Source: Paenibacillus beijingensis (GTDB taxonomy: Bacteria; Bacillota; Bacilli; Paenibacillales; Paenibacillaceae). From it: a DNA stretch of 64,000 nt. The stretch spans positions 5,658,001-5,722,000 of the forward strand of contig NZ_CP011058.1 of the NCBI RefSeq assembly GCF_000961095.1. The letters run 5' to 3'. Made by a program: the position numbers and the translations under genes. Of this stretch, positions 17,538-26,499 are shown in pieces (positions within the stretch are counted from its first letter, which is position 1; each line of letters starts with the position of its first letter). The notes under the pieces were generated by a model that was given only the letters and a program-made list of their open reading frames with translations, ran no database searches and was not told the origin of the DNA.

Positions 17538-18149
17538 TCAAAGCGGCCGCTCAAGTGAAAACATTTCGCCGATTTTCCCGTAATTGCTGCCCGCAAGCCG
17601 GCTGACGGGCTGAAGCCGGTCCACATCAATGCGTCCGTTATGCAATAGTTCATCTGCGATATGAAAACAAACGACCCGGCCGATCAACAGATCGCAAGCC
17701 GGCTCGTCCGCCGTTCCGCCAAGCGGATACGCTTGCTCCAGCACGCACTCCATCCGGACTTTCGCTTCGACAATACCAGGGACGGTTATTTTTTCGCTGG
17801 GGACCGTCGTTAAACGGGCAAAATCAATTTCGCTTTCAGCCGCGGGCAAATTCGCAGCCGTCCGATTGACCGCTTCCACGTTCGCCGCATCGGTAATATG
17901 AACGACGAAGCTGCCGGCCGTCAGCGCATTGCGCGCCGTATCTTTGCGGATCCCTTGTTTGCGCTGCACCGAGACCGAAACCATCGGCGGATTGGCCGTT
18001 ACGATATTAAAGTAGCTGAATGGCGCCGCATTGACGACCCCGTCCCCGGAAAGGGTTGTCACCAGTGCAATGGGCCGCGGCACAATGCTTCCGATCATCA
18101 GCTTATAGTTGTCACGCTCACTCTGGCTTAACGGATCGATCGTGATCAA
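17538..18149 (-). CDS. Flavin reductase-like FMN-binding protein
   Basis: The 203-residue protein matches the split-barrel flavin reductase family: NYKLMIGSIVPRPIALVTT, NAAPFSYFNIVTANPPMVSVS and RKDTARNALTAGSFVVHI. It probably binds FMN and reduces it with NAD(P)H, or acts on quinones. I prefer the TTG start at 18149, because GGAGGG lies eight bases upstream; the TTG at 18155 is only one base from that site. It is the third gene after mhqO and mhqD, 22 bases downstream, consistent with a quinone-detoxification operon. Confidence 0.85.
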   Translation of the reverse strand: MITIDPLSQSERDNYKLMIGSIVPRPIALVTTLSGDGVVNAAPFSYFNIVTANPPMVSVSVQRKQGIRKDTARNALTAGSFVVHITDAANVEAVNRTAANLPAAESEIDFARLTTVPSEKITVPGIVEAKVRMECVLEQAYPLGGTADEPACDLLIGRVVCFHIADELLHNGRIDVDRLQPVSRLAGSNYGKIGEMFSLERPL

Positions 18150-18171
18150 GTCCAATCCCTCCCCAAAAAAA

Positions 18172-18783
18172 TTAGCGTACGAATTGCTCCCTGTACCAGC
18201 TGGCGGCTGCCTCGACTTCCGAGCGTGTCAATTGGTGACCGAACGACTCCCAGTGAACCGTTACGTCAGCTCCCGCATCTTGCAGCAATGTTTGCAATTC
18301 TTCCGTTTCCTTAGGAGCGCAGATCGGGTCATTGTTGCCGGCGCCGATAAAGACCGGAACTCCGTTCAGATCCGGAAGCTTGACGCCGCGGCGCGGCACC
18401 ATCGGGTGATGAAGGATTGCGCCTTTGAAAACAGCACCGTAGTGAAACAGCAAGCTGCCGGCGATGTTCGCCCCGTTCGAATATCCGACCGCTACCAGAT
18501 TGTTCCGGTCGAAACCGTGTTCAGCCGATGCCTGGTCGAGAAAGTCATGCAATTCCTTTGTGCGGAAAACGAGATCCTCTTCATCAAATACGCCCTCGGC
18601 AAGCCGTCTAAAAAAGCGGGGCATGCCGTTTTCGAGAACGTTGCCGCGCACACTAAGGACGGAGGCAGCAGGATTGATCATTTGCGCCAGCGGGAGCAAA
18701 TCACGCTCCGTGCCCCCCGTGCCATGAAATAGAACGAATGTAGGAGCTGTAAGATCGGTCCCTTGCTTGAATATATGTTTCAT
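18172..18783 (-). CDS. mhqD: Alpha/beta hydrolase, MhqD/carboxylesterase family
   Basis: The 203-residue protein is a phospholipase/carboxylesterase-type hydrolase. The oxyanion region is FVLFHGTGGTERDLLP, the nucleophile is the serine in VAVGYSNGANIA, the acid is in GAGNNDPICAP and the histidine is in ESFGHQLT. MhqD homologues are induced by hydroquinones and work with MhqO dioxygenase. The start overlaps the end of mhqO by four bases, indicating coupled translation. Confidence 0.88.
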   Translation of the reverse strand: MKHIFKQGTDLTAPTFVLFHGTGGTERDLLPLAQMINPAASVLSVRGNVLENGMPRFFRRLAEGVFDEEDLVFRTKELHDFLDQASAEHGFDRNNLVAVGYSNGANIAGSLLFHYGAVFKGAILHHPMVPRRGVKLPDLNGVPVFIGAGNNDPICAPKETEELQTLLQDAGADVTVHWESFGHQLTRSEVEAAASWYREQFVR

Positions 18784-19730
18784 GCTTGATCCTCCTTCAG
18801 TACACGAACTTTGATCGGCGAAAGCCCTTGTTCAATCTGCACACGATTCGGCTCGTACCATTCCGGCAGCATCAGCTTTTCGCCAAGCGCTTCGAACGGC
18901 TCATCCCTTGTGAACCCCGGCGGATCGGTTGCAATTTCAAACAATATTCCGCCTTCTTCGCGGAAATAGATCGCATTGAAATATTGACGATCCACGACCG
19001 GCGTCGGCTTCAGCCCGCTCTCCTGCACTTTGGCTCTCCAGCGCAGATGATCTTCATCGTCCTGCGCACGCCAAGCGATATGATGAACCGTCCCCGCGCC
19101 GCCGTGTCCCCACTCCATCGCTTCCGCGTTGATATCGATCATATTCCCCAAATCTCCGGAAGCGCGGAAACGGACCAGGCCGCCTTCGGCTCCAACTTGC
19201 TCAAGACCCATTACCTGCTGCAGCACTTCCATCGTTTTGTGAGGAGCGACACTGTAGAGCACGGCGCCGCCGAACCCTTTTATCGCCTTGTCGGCCGGCA
19301 CACCGCCAAAGGACCAATTGCTTTGCGGCCCTTGTTCACGCTCCACGATTTCCAGCTGCAAACCGTCTTTATCGCGGAATTGCAGAAACGTTTCTCCGAA
19401 CCGGACCGCCTCGGAAAATGAAACTTGTAATTTGGCCAGTCTTTCTCTCCAAAAATCAATGGCTCCTACCGGGACAACGAACGTTGTCCACCCGACTTGC
19501 CCGCCGCCGATTTGGCCCTTGCGTCCCGCCTCAAAAGGGAAGAACGTGATCGCCGTTCCCGGGCTTCCGTTCTCGTTACCGAAGTAAAGATGGTATACCT
19601 CCGGCGCGTCGAAGTTGATCGTTTTTTTCACAAGCCGCAATCCGAGTACGCCTGCGTAAAAATCGACATTATCCTGCGCATTGCGGACAAAAGCGGTAAT
19701 ATGATGAATGCCTGCGGTTTGATGTGTCAT
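18780..19730 (-). CDS. mhqO: Ring-cleaving dioxygenase, MhqO family (VOC fold)
   Basis: The 316-residue protein has two vicinal-oxygen-chelate modules: one begins IHHITAFVRNAQDNVDFYAGVLGLRL and the second holds VHHIAWRAQDDEDH. Metal-ligand histidines are at the start of each, and a glutamate lies near GGILFEIATDPPGF. MhqO proteins are thought to open hydroquinone or catechol rings using Fe(II). It is the first gene of mhqO-mhqD-flavin reductase, preceded by paired AT-rich inverted repeats that fit a MarR operator. Start ATG 19730 has AGGAGG upstream. Confidence 0.9.
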   Translation of the reverse strand: MTHQTAGIHHITAFVRNAQDNVDFYAGVLGLRLVKKTINFDAPEVYHLYFGNENGSPGTAITFFPFEAGRKGQIGGGQVGWTTFVVPVGAIDFWRERLAKLQVSFSEAVRFGETFLQFRDKDGLQLEIVEREQGPQSNWSFGGVPADKAIKGFGGAVLYSVAPHKTMEVLQQVMGLEQVGAEGGLVRFRASGDLGNMIDINAEAMEWGHGGAGTVHHIAWRAQDDEDHLRWRAKVQESGLKPTPVVDRQYFNAIYFREEGGILFEIATDPPGFTRDEPFEALGEKLMLPEWYEPNRVQIEQGLSPIKVRVLKEDQA

Positions 19731-19763
19731 TTCGTATTCCTCCTCATAATTATTTTCATTAAT

Positions 19764-19788
19764 TTAAATTTAATTAGTTTAAATTTAA
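19764..19788. promoter_or_regulatory. Putative MarR-type operator upstream of mhqO (site 1)
   Basis: Two copies of the self-complementary TTAAATTTAA (19764-19773 and 19779-19788) lie about 35 to 60 bases before mhqO. The element resembles a second site about 140 bases further upstream, so cooperative binding of the nearby MarR protein is plausible. Confidence 0.5.
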
Positions 19789-19905
19789 GATATAAGAGCT
19801 GAAGTTGAACAACCATTTGTTTATTGGAGTCTTCGCAAGTTGTGTACGGCATCCTAGCTGTCGGCAACGATTGTGATGCTGCATGTTCCCTCCCCTCAAT
19901 TTGTT

Positions 19906-19929
19906 TTAATTTAAATGTTTTAAATTTAA
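19906..19929. promoter_or_regulatory. Putative MarR-type operator upstream of mhqO (site 2)
   Basis: TTAATTTAAA and TTAAATTTAA flank a short spacer, and the right half with its flank (TTTAAATTTAAGATA) is identical to site 1. Confidence 0.45.
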
Positions 19930-20026
19930 GATAAATATACACCGTTTCTTCGCGTTTTGCAATAGGTTATTTTGAAAAAATTTCACCGATTGATTGATCC
20001 GCTTTAACCGGGGATATGCCCCAACA

Positions 20027-20064
20027 AGAAAAAGCTGCAAACCCGTGTGGTCTGCAGCTTTTTC
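20027..20064 (-). terminator. Terminator of the HxlR-family gene
   Basis: AGAAAAAGCTGCA and TGCAGCTTTTTCT form a 13-base-pair stem with a T run on the minus strand. Confidence 0.85.
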
Positions 20065-20113
20065 TGTTCATACTCGATATTTCTCGTTTCGATCAATCCT
20101 ATCTCCACACAAT

Positions 20114-20446
20114 TTACGCATTCGCTTGTTTGGATTCTTCAACCGTTTTGCCGATATGCTGTTCTCCCCATGAGCACATCGCATCCAGAATCGGCTTTAA
20201 AGACCAGCCGTAATCGGTGAGCGAGTAAACGACTTTCGGCGGGATTTGCTCGTATATAACCCGTTTCACTACCCCGTCCTCTTCAAGCTCGCGTAATTGC
20301 TGCGTCAGCATTTTTTGGGTGATTTCAGGCATTAACCTTTTCAATTCGCTAGTCCGTTTCTCTCCTTTATCCAAATGACACAAAATGACGACCTTCCATT
20401 TGCCGCCGACGACTTCGAGAGTCGCTTCCACTGGAATGTTATACAT
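20114..20446 (-). CDS. HxlR-family transcriptional regulator
   Basis: The 110-residue protein has the HxlR winged helix (TLEVVGGKWKVVILCHLDKGEKRTSEL, ITQKMLTQQLRELEEDGVV, YEQIPPKVVYSLTDYG). A cysteine in VILCHL and another in DAMCSWG could serve redox or electrophile sensing, as in some family members. AAGGAGG precedes ATG 20446. It is divergent from the MFS pump gene at 20614, with a perfect palindrome between them, and probably regulates the pump and the luciferase-like gene. Confidence 0.9.
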   Translation of the reverse strand: MYNIPVEATLEVVGGKWKVVILCHLDKGEKRTSELKRLMPEITQKMLTQQLRELEEDGVVKRVIYEQIPPKVVYSLTDYGWSLKPILDAMCSWGEQHIGKTVEESKQANA

Positions 20447-20501
20447 TGCCGTATACCTCCTTAATTATTGTAGGTTACTTTTTAGTACCTATGATACTTC
20501 A

Positions 20502-20513
20502 AAGTACGTACTT
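20502..20513. promoter_or_regulatory. Palindromic operator candidate for the HxlR regulator
   Basis: AAGTACGTACTT is a perfect 12-base palindrome in the divergent promoter region, with a further AGTACC half-site at 20484. HxlR proteins commonly bind GTAC-containing boxes. Confidence 0.5.
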
Positions 20514-20613
20514 ACTATGCATGTCGTATGTGTTTATAATAACCCCATGAAACAAATACTGCAAGGTGCTGCAGTTAAACACAAATCAAAATAAAAAGCA
20601 GGAGGAATTCAAA

Positions 20614-21822
20614 ATGAGCGACACATTAGTACAGTCATCGTCTCATACAAAAGAGACGACCAAAAGAGGAATTTGGCCGCTTCTTGCCCTGGCGATCAGC
20701 GCCTTCGGGATCGGAACGACCGAGTTTGTACCCGTAGGTCTGCTTGCATCCATTTCAGACAGCTTGAACATTAGCATCACGGTTGCCGGCCTTCTTATTT
20801 CCGGTTATGCGATCGGGGTGGCGGTCGGTGCTCCCATTATAACAGCACTCACCAATCGAATGAGCCGCAAGTCTTTGCTTATGTGGCTGATGGTTATTTT
20901 CATCGTAGGCAACGTCGTCGCCGGACTTTCATCGTCATTCGGATTGCTTCTCGTTGCACGTTTTATTACCGCATTTTCACATGGCGTCTTTTTCTCAATC
21001 GGCTCGACGATCGCAGTGCAGCTTGTAGCCCCCGAGAAAAAAGCGAGCGCAATCGCATTGATGTTCACGGGTTTAACGATAGCTATCGTAACCGGCGTTC
21101 CGCTCGGAACATTCATTGGACAAACGTTTGGCTGGAGAGCAACCTTCTTGGGCGTGGCCTTGCTGGGCGTCATTGCAATCATTGCCAGCGCAATACTCAT
21201 TCCTAAGGATTTAAAACAATCTCCACCGGCTAAATTTTCGGATATGCTTCGTTTGATTACAAATCGCCGGCTGCTGCTCGGATTTGCCATCACGGCTCTT
21301 GGCTATGGCGGAACATTTGTCGCCTTTACCTATTTGACTCCAATCCTTGAGGATGTCGTCAAACTAAGCCCTAAAGTTGTCGGGATCATCCTGCTCGTCT
21401 ACGGCGTTGCAGTGGCCGTCGGCAACGAGGTCGGGGGAAGATGGGCAAACCGCAACCCGGTACGCGCTCTATTTATGATGTTTATTATTCAAGCGGCCGT
21501 CCTGATTGCGATGTCGTTTATGATTCCATTTAAAGTAGCCGGATTGATTGCCGTATTTTTGATGGGGCTGTTTGCCTTTATGAATGTACCTGGTCTTCAG
21601 TTATATGTTGTGCAGCTCGCGGAAAAATATGTCCCGTCTGCAGTAGACGTCGCTTCGGCATTAAATATTGCGGCTTTCAACATCGGCATTGCGATCGGCG
21701 CCTCTTTGGGCGGAGTTGTCGTGGAAAACATGGGTCTTGTACACACGCCATGGATCGGCGGCTTGATGGTTGTCGTTGCGATCGTACTCACCGGTGTTTC
21801 GGCCAAGCTCGAGCGGAATTAA
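20614..21822 (+). CDS. MFS efflux transporter (DHA1 family)
   Basis: The 402-residue protein has twelve predicted membrane segments. The family pattern ISAFGIGTTEFVPVGLL occurs in segment 1 and MSRKSLLMWLM in the loop after segment 2, as in AraJ/YdhP-type drug or nucleoside exporters. ATG 20614 follows AGGAGG; sixteen in-frame codons upstream are excluded. It is divergent from an HxlR regulator and followed after 16 bases by a luciferase-like oxidoreductase, a layout typical of inducible detoxification. The substrate is unknown. Confidence 0.87.
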   Translation: MSDTLVQSSSHTKETTKRGIWPLLALAISAFGIGTTEFVPVGLLASISDSLNISITVAGLLISGYAIGVAVGAPIITALTNRMSRKSLLMWLMVIFIVGNVVAGLSSSFGLLLVARFITAFSHGVFFSIGSTIAVQLVAPEKKASAIALMFTGLTIAIVTGVPLGTFIGQTFGWRATFLGVALLGVIAIIASAILIPKDLKQSPPAKFSDMLRLITNRRLLLGFAITALGYGGTFVAFTYLTPILEDVVKLSPKVVGIILLVYGVAVAVGNEVGGRWANRNPVRALFMMFIIQAAVLIAMSFMIPFKVAGLIAVFLMGLFAFMNVPGLQLYVVQLAEKYVPSAVDVASALNIAAFNIGIAIGASLGGVVVENMGLVHTPWIGGLMVVVAIVLTGVSAKLERN

Positions 21823-21838
21823 TTAGGGGGAATAACAT

Positions 21839-22798
21839 ATGTTTGAACAACATGCATCTTACCAAAGAATGTACCGGGAAGATGAGCTGACGCTTGGTCT
21901 GCATATCCCGTTAGAGAATTATCAAATGAGCACGCCGACGATGGCGCATCAGATTGAATTGGCTCAGACGGCTGAAAATTACGGTTTTACGGCGCTTTGG
22001 CTGCGGGACGTTATCTTGAAGGATCCGTATTTTCTTGATCCGGCTGTCGGACAAATTTATGATATTTTGATTTACGGCACGCATCTTCTCAGCCGGACAA
22101 ATCAAATTGCGCTCGGAACTTCTGCACTTGTGCTGCCTCTTCGTCATCCGCTTCGGATGGCGAAAGAGGTCGCCACGATTGAAGCGCTGTTTCCTCAAAG
22201 GCTCATTATGGGCGTATCATCCGGAGACCGGCAAGCTGACTTCCGCGGACTCGGTATCGATCACCCCACCAGGGGCGCTCAGTTCCGCGAAGCATATTCC
22301 TATTTGCAAAAAGCGCTGTACGAGGAATATCCTTCAATCGACTCCAGCTACGGCCGGATGGAACGAACGACGCTTGTTCCGAAACTCGAACATAAAATTC
22401 CGACGATGGTAACCGGATTTGCGCAGCAAGGCCTTGACTGGCTCGGACAGAACGGCGATGGATGGATGTACTACCCTCAAGCGCCATTGCAGCAGCGGGA
22501 AGTGATTTCGGCGTGGCGGAATGCGTCTGCAGCGCAGAACAACACTGCGTTTCGTCCATTCTCAATGCCGATGCATCTCGATTTAGCGAAAGACCCTAAT
22601 GAAGATGCCTCGCCGATCCGGCTCGGATTTCGAATCGGCCGCAATAAACTGATCGAATTGCTGGAAATTTACCGCTCGATCGGCGTTAACCATCTCTTCT
22701 TTGCCCTCTTTGACAGCCCACGTCCGGCAGGTGAAGTCATACATGAACTCGGCGAATACGTGCTGCCGCATTTCCCTCCGCACAAGATGAATAACTAG
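21839..22798 (+). CDS. Luciferase-like oxidoreductase, BA3436 family
   Basis: The 319-residue protein matches the LLM-class flavin-dependent oxidoreductases: LTLGLHIPLENY, AENYGFTALWLRDV, LGTSALVLPLRHPLRMAKEVATIEAL and RLIMGVSSGDRQADFRGLG. This pattern is that of the luciferase-type BA3436 subfamily of Bacillales. It likely uses reduced FMN to oxidise a small molecule; the substrate is not known. It is co-transcribed with the MFS pump and has GGGGG nine bases before ATG 21839. Confidence 0.88.
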   Translation: MFEQHASYQRMYREDELTLGLHIPLENYQMSTPTMAHQIELAQTAENYGFTALWLRDVILKDPYFLDPAVGQIYDILIYGTHLLSRTNQIALGTSALVLPLRHPLRMAKEVATIEALFPQRLIMGVSSGDRQADFRGLGIDHPTRGAQFREAYSYLQKALYEEYPSIDSSYGRMERTTLVPKLEHKIPTMVTGFAQQGLDWLGQNGDGWMYYPQAPLQQREVISAWRNASAAQNNTAFRPFSMPMHLDLAKDPNEDASPIRLGFRIGRNKLIELLEIYRSIGVNHLFFALFDSPRPAGEVIHELGEYVLPHFPPHKMNN

Positions 22799-23295
22799 CA
22801 ACAGCAAAGAGCAATCATTTTTTAGAAAAACTCCAAACCGGTGTTGCAGCCATAACCAAACTCAAACCGGAGCCTGCGATCGCGCACGCTCCGGACTTTT
22901 TATTTTCATGTCCTAATCACCAATTCCGATACGCTCCATAGCAAATTAATTTGGCCGAACAGCGGAATGAGAACGTTTTCGTACGATGACTAGCGACGGT
23001 CCGACCATCGATTCATTCAATATCGCAATAATAAGGAATTTTTATCAGCTCACTATATTTATCCGACAATTTTCGACTTATTGCTAGCATTTGAGAAAAC
23101 GATTGCTATCTGTTCCTGCTATAAACTGGTACAAATGAACCTTTCTACTATTTAGATACTTATATCTATGGAATTTTTTATGAGATGTGATTTAAAATTT
23201 TAATTACTAGTAGATCCCGCAAAAATAGACTCCAGTTGTCATATCCCCCAGCCCTCTTCTTTTATGTTTACCCCAAACCGAAAGGAGAATGAGTG
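22799..23295. other. Intergenic region with terminator
   Basis: About 500 bases separate the oxidoreductase and protease genes. Apart from the terminator at 22867-22906 it is AT-rich with no recognisable gene or regulatory repeat. Confidence 0.5.
22867..22906 (+). terminator. Terminator of the pump-oxidoreductase operon
   Basis: CCGGAGC (22867-22873) pairs with GCTCCGG (22888-22894), followed by ACTTTTTATTTT. Confidence 0.85.
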
Positions 23296-24870
23296 ATGAA
23301 AAAAGCTGCCTTTTTGTCTAAAATAACAGTCTCTATCATGCTGCTGCTCCTTCTGGCCGCAAATCTTGCAGCGGGAGCTCCAACCGAATCAGAAAAGCAT
23401 TCATACCTTGTAGGGCTTACTCCGGGCGCTTCGTCCAAAGCTTTGGAGGCCCCCGGTATTCAGTTGAAAGACAAGTGGGACAATTTGGGCGCGGTACATA
23501 TTTCTGCAACGGCTGCGGCTATTAAAGGTCTGGAAAATAACCCTAATGTAAGCTACATTGAGGAGGACCGTCCCGTCTTTGCGAGCAGCACCGGTACGTC
23601 CTACTCGGACGGTGCACTCACTTGGGGTTTACAGGCTGTTAACGCCGAGCAAGCATGGACCCGGAATGCAACCGGAGTCAATATCAAGGTTTGTGTACTG
23701 GATACCGGTATCGATTACGGTCATCCGGAGTTTACAAGAAATGGCGAAACGATCATAAAAGGCAGCAAAAACTTCGTTAGCGACGGACATCCAGATGCTG
23801 CCGACGGCGATAGCCATGGTACCCACGTGGCCGGCACAATCGCGGGTCAGACCAGCAATAGCGGAAGCAAAATTGGAGCGGCGCCGGGCGTCGATTTGTA
23901 CGTTGCCAGAGTGCTGGGTGACGATGGAAGCGGAACAACCAGCGGAGTCATCAATGGTCTTAATTGGTGTCAAGAGAATAAAGCCAATGTTGCCAATCTT
24001 TCGCTTGGAAGCGACAAGCCTTCCCGAACGGAACAAAAGGCGTTTGATCTGGCCTACCAGAACGGAATGCTGAGCATTGCGGCAAGCGGAAACGATGGCG
24101 GAAGAATCGGTTATCCTGCCAACTATAGTTCCGTCGTTGCGGTAGGTGCCGTCGACAGCAGCCTGTCACTTGCCGGGTTCTCCAACTACGGTAAAAATCA
24201 AGAGCTTGTGGCGCCGGGAGTAGGTACGTTATCCAGTGTTCCAGAAGGTTCCGGCATGCTAACCTCAACCAAGGAGATCGAAAACGGGGTCGAAACGAGC
24301 TATCGCAGCGGCGGGATCGAATTCTCTGCACTCGGTGACGCAACGGGCCCTCTTATCGACTGCGGCTTGGCCGATTCGATTACCTCATGCAGCAGCAAGC
24401 CGGAAAGCGGCTCTTGGATTGCATTCATCAATCGGGGTAGTAATACCTTTGCTGAAAAGGTTCAAAATGCAATAGCGCAAGGTGCAGCGGCAGCTATCAT
24501 CGCCAACAATGACACCGCCAATCCCGATGACCCCGGCAGCTTTACACTCGGCAGCGCCGGAAGCTGGATTCCTGCCGTTTCCGTCTCTTACAACAGCGGG
24601 AATTCGATTCGAAGCGGCGCACTCGGTATAGGGATCGTTAACGTTTCCCCATGGGACTACAACTATTTCGAAGGCACTTCGATGGCTACGCCTCACGTTT
24701 CCGCAGTAGCCGCACTCGCATGGTCCGTTAACCCGCAGCTTACGAACGAGCAAATCCGCCAAGTGCTTCAGACCACAGCTCAAGACTTAGGAACGGCTGG
24801 ACTAGATAACCTTTACGGATATGGACTCGTCCAGGCAGATGCAGCGGCACAAATGGCCGGAGAATTATAA
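23296..24870 (+). CDS. Secreted subtilisin-family serine protease with PA insert
   Basis: The 524-residue preproprotein has a signal peptide (about 1-28), an I9 propeptide (about 35-95, ending in NPNVSYIEEDRPVFA) and an S8 catalytic domain. The triad is D136 (CVLDTGID), H174 (GDSHGTHVAGTIAG) and S462 (FEGTSMATPHVSA), with the oxyanion asparagine N266 (ASGNDG). Between about 345 and 440 a protease-associated insert is present, as in Vpr-type enzymes, with two cysteines that may form a disulphide (C356 and C365). I use ATG 23296, eight bases after AAAGGAG; a GTG codon immediately before it is in frame. It stands alone and ends at a strong terminator. Confidence 0.95.
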   Translation: MKKAAFLSKITVSIMLLLLLAANLAAGAPTESEKHSYLVGLTPGASSKALEAPGIQLKDKWDNLGAVHISATAAAIKGLENNPNVSYIEEDRPVFASSTGTSYSDGALTWGLQAVNAEQAWTRNATGVNIKVCVLDTGIDYGHPEFTRNGETIIKGSKNFVSDGHPDAADGDSHGTHVAGTIAGQTSNSGSKIGAAPGVDLYVARVLGDDGSGTTSGVINGLNWCQENKANVANLSLGSDKPSRTEQKAFDLAYQNGMLSIAASGNDGGRIGYPANYSSVVAVGAVDSSLSLAGFSNYGKNQELVAPGVGTLSSVPEGSGMLTSTKEIENGVETSYRSGGIEFSALGDATGPLIDCGLADSITSCSSKPESGSWIAFINRGSNTFAEKVQNAIAQGAAAAIIANNDTANPDDPGSFTLGSAGSWIPAVSVSYNSGNSIRSGALGIGIVNVSPWDYNYFEGTSMATPHVSAVAALAWSVNPQLTNEQIRQVLQTTAQDLGTAGLDNLYGYGLVQADAAAQMAGEL

Positions 24871-24875
24871 TGCTG

Positions 24876-24930
24876 AAGAGCTCAAAGCGAGCAGGATGCG
24901 CTGTGTCCTGCTCGCTTTGAGCTCTTTCTT
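24876..24930. terminator. Strong bidirectional terminator
   Basis: A 21-base arm at 24876-24896 is perfectly complementary to 24906-24926, with a T-rich tail on the right. It separates the protease from the convergent glycosyltransferase gene. Confidence 0.88.
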
Positions 24931-24957
24931 TTTCTTAAACTCAGCCGCAATCTTCGG

Positions 24958-26499
24958 TTACCTCTTCAACCTGAACACCGCATATTTCATCATAAAAAAG
25001 CTGGAAACGGAGGATACTGCCATCGACAGCCCTTTAGCCGCATTGTGGATGAGCCATAAAGGAAGCGTTAGAAGCCCGAACATATACACACTGAGCAAAA
25101 AGACGGCGTTGCTGATAAGCAGACTGAGTAGCGCTTGAAAAGAAAAGGTGATTTTTTCGATAGACGTAAAAGATGCATCCTGCTGAAACGTGAAATTCGC
25201 GTTCCAATAATAACTGTTCAATACCGCGAGCGCATAGGCGATTGTATTAATCATAATTAATCCGACGGCGCTTGGCGACTTCCATAGCTGAAGCAGCAGG
25301 TTCAACGACAATAAATCGATAAGCCCGTTCAACAGGCCGATTGAGCTGAATGTGGCAAACTGTCTTTTGTGACCCGAAGGGATACGCTGCTTTGCCTTTA
25401 ATACGTTTGAATAAAAGCCGAGCAGCTGCTCCGAAGGCATGGACCAGCCAAACCTGCTGCCCGTCGCATGCGAATTGCTCGACATGGCCGCTCTTACATG
25501 CGGATCGGCCAGCTTCTCTACAGCACGCTTCATACTGTCCGTATTCTCGGCCTCGAACAGAAAACCTGTAACGCCATCCTCTATCTGCTCGTTTGTCGGT
25601 CCGCTTTTTGCAGCCACGACGGGCAGTCCCGACACCATCGCTTCAAGCAAGACCAGACCTAACGTTTCCGACGTTGACGGAAACACGAATATATCGGAAG
25701 AAGCATAAGCCTGCGCCAACGAAGAACCATGAATAAATCCGGCGAAGACCGTATTCGTACCGTGGAAATGCTTTTCCAAAAAAGAGCGGTGCGGTCCATC
25801 CCCGACCAGCGCCAGACAATAGTCAGGGGAGGAATCCAAAATGTCCCGCAGCTTTTCGATATTTTTCTCGGCAGCAAGCCTTCCTACATAAAGCAGCATT
25901 ATTTTGCCGGTCTGCCCGCCCGTCAAATAATCCCTCATTGATTCGGAATAATTGTCAGGACCGAAGAGCTCCGTATTTACGCCGTGCTTCCAAACATGAA
26001 CGTCGCGGAAGCGTTTCGCCACCAGCTCGGTTTGAATCGCTTGGGATGGACAAAGATTGAGATCGGCCCGATTGTGCAGCGTCCGGAAAAACCACCATAG
26101 AACCGGCTTCAAAAAAGGAAGACCGTAGTAGTCCGCGTAATGTGGAATTTGCGTATGATAGGAGGCGATCATCGGAAGCTTTAACCGGCGTCCATAGAAG
26201 ATGCCGGCGACTCCGAGCAGAGCCGGATTCACGACATGAATCAGATCCGGTCCGAACTGCTTCAAGGCCAGCTTCAATTTGCGGCTCGGATAAGCCAGCT
26301 TCTTGTCCCGGTACAGAAAAAAAGAGCGCGCCGGTATTCCTACCACTTTGGCACCCTCAAATTCCGTTACACCCAGATCCGGTGCAATAATACAAACATG
26401 ATGACCGTTTAGCCGCAGCCACCGGATTGTGGCGCAAAGGCGCGTCACTATGCCGTCAGTCGAGGGCAAAAACGTTTCCGTTACGATCGCGATTTTCAT
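24958..26499 (-). CDS. GT4 glycosyltransferase fused to a GtrA-like membrane domain
   Basis: Residues about 1-370 of this 513-residue protein form a GT-B family 4 glycosyltransferase (MKIAIVTETFLPSTDG, YVGRLAAEKNIEKL, ALVGDGP, FPSTSETLGLVLLEAMVSGLPVVA), similar to MgtA/PimB-type enzymes that glycosylate lipids. Residues about 380-513 hold four hydrophobic helices with the GtrA pattern (FATFSSIGLLNGLIDLL, LNSYYWNANFTF, KGLSMAVSSVSSFFMMKYAVF), a family linked to flipping polyprenyl-linked sugars. The fusion suggests that one protein makes and moves, or anchors to, a lipid-linked sugar. ATG 26499 has GGAG about ten bases upstream. Confidence 0.88.
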   Translation of the reverse strand: MKIAIVTETFLPSTDGIVTRLCATIRWLRLNGHHVCIIAPDLGVTEFEGAKVVGIPARSFFLYRDKKLAYPSRKLKLALKQFGPDLIHVVNPALLGVAGIFYGRRLKLPMIASYHTQIPHYADYYGLPFLKPVLWWFFRTLHNRADLNLCPSQAIQTELVAKRFRDVHVWKHGVNTELFGPDNYSESMRDYLTGGQTGKIMLLYVGRLAAEKNIEKLRDILDSSPDYCLALVGDGPHRSFLEKHFHGTNTVFAGFIHGSSLAQAYASSDIFVFPSTSETLGLVLLEAMVSGLPVVAAKSGPTNEQIEDGVTGFLFEAENTDSMKRAVEKLADPHVRAAMSSNSHATGSRFGWSMPSEQLLGFYSNVLKAKQRIPSGHKRQFATFSSIGLLNGLIDLLSLNLLLQLWKSPSAVGLIMINTIAYALAVLNSYYWNANFTFQQDASFTSIEKITFSFQALLSLLISNAVFLLSVYMFGLLTLPLWLIHNAAKGLSMAVSSVSSFFMMKYAVFRLKR

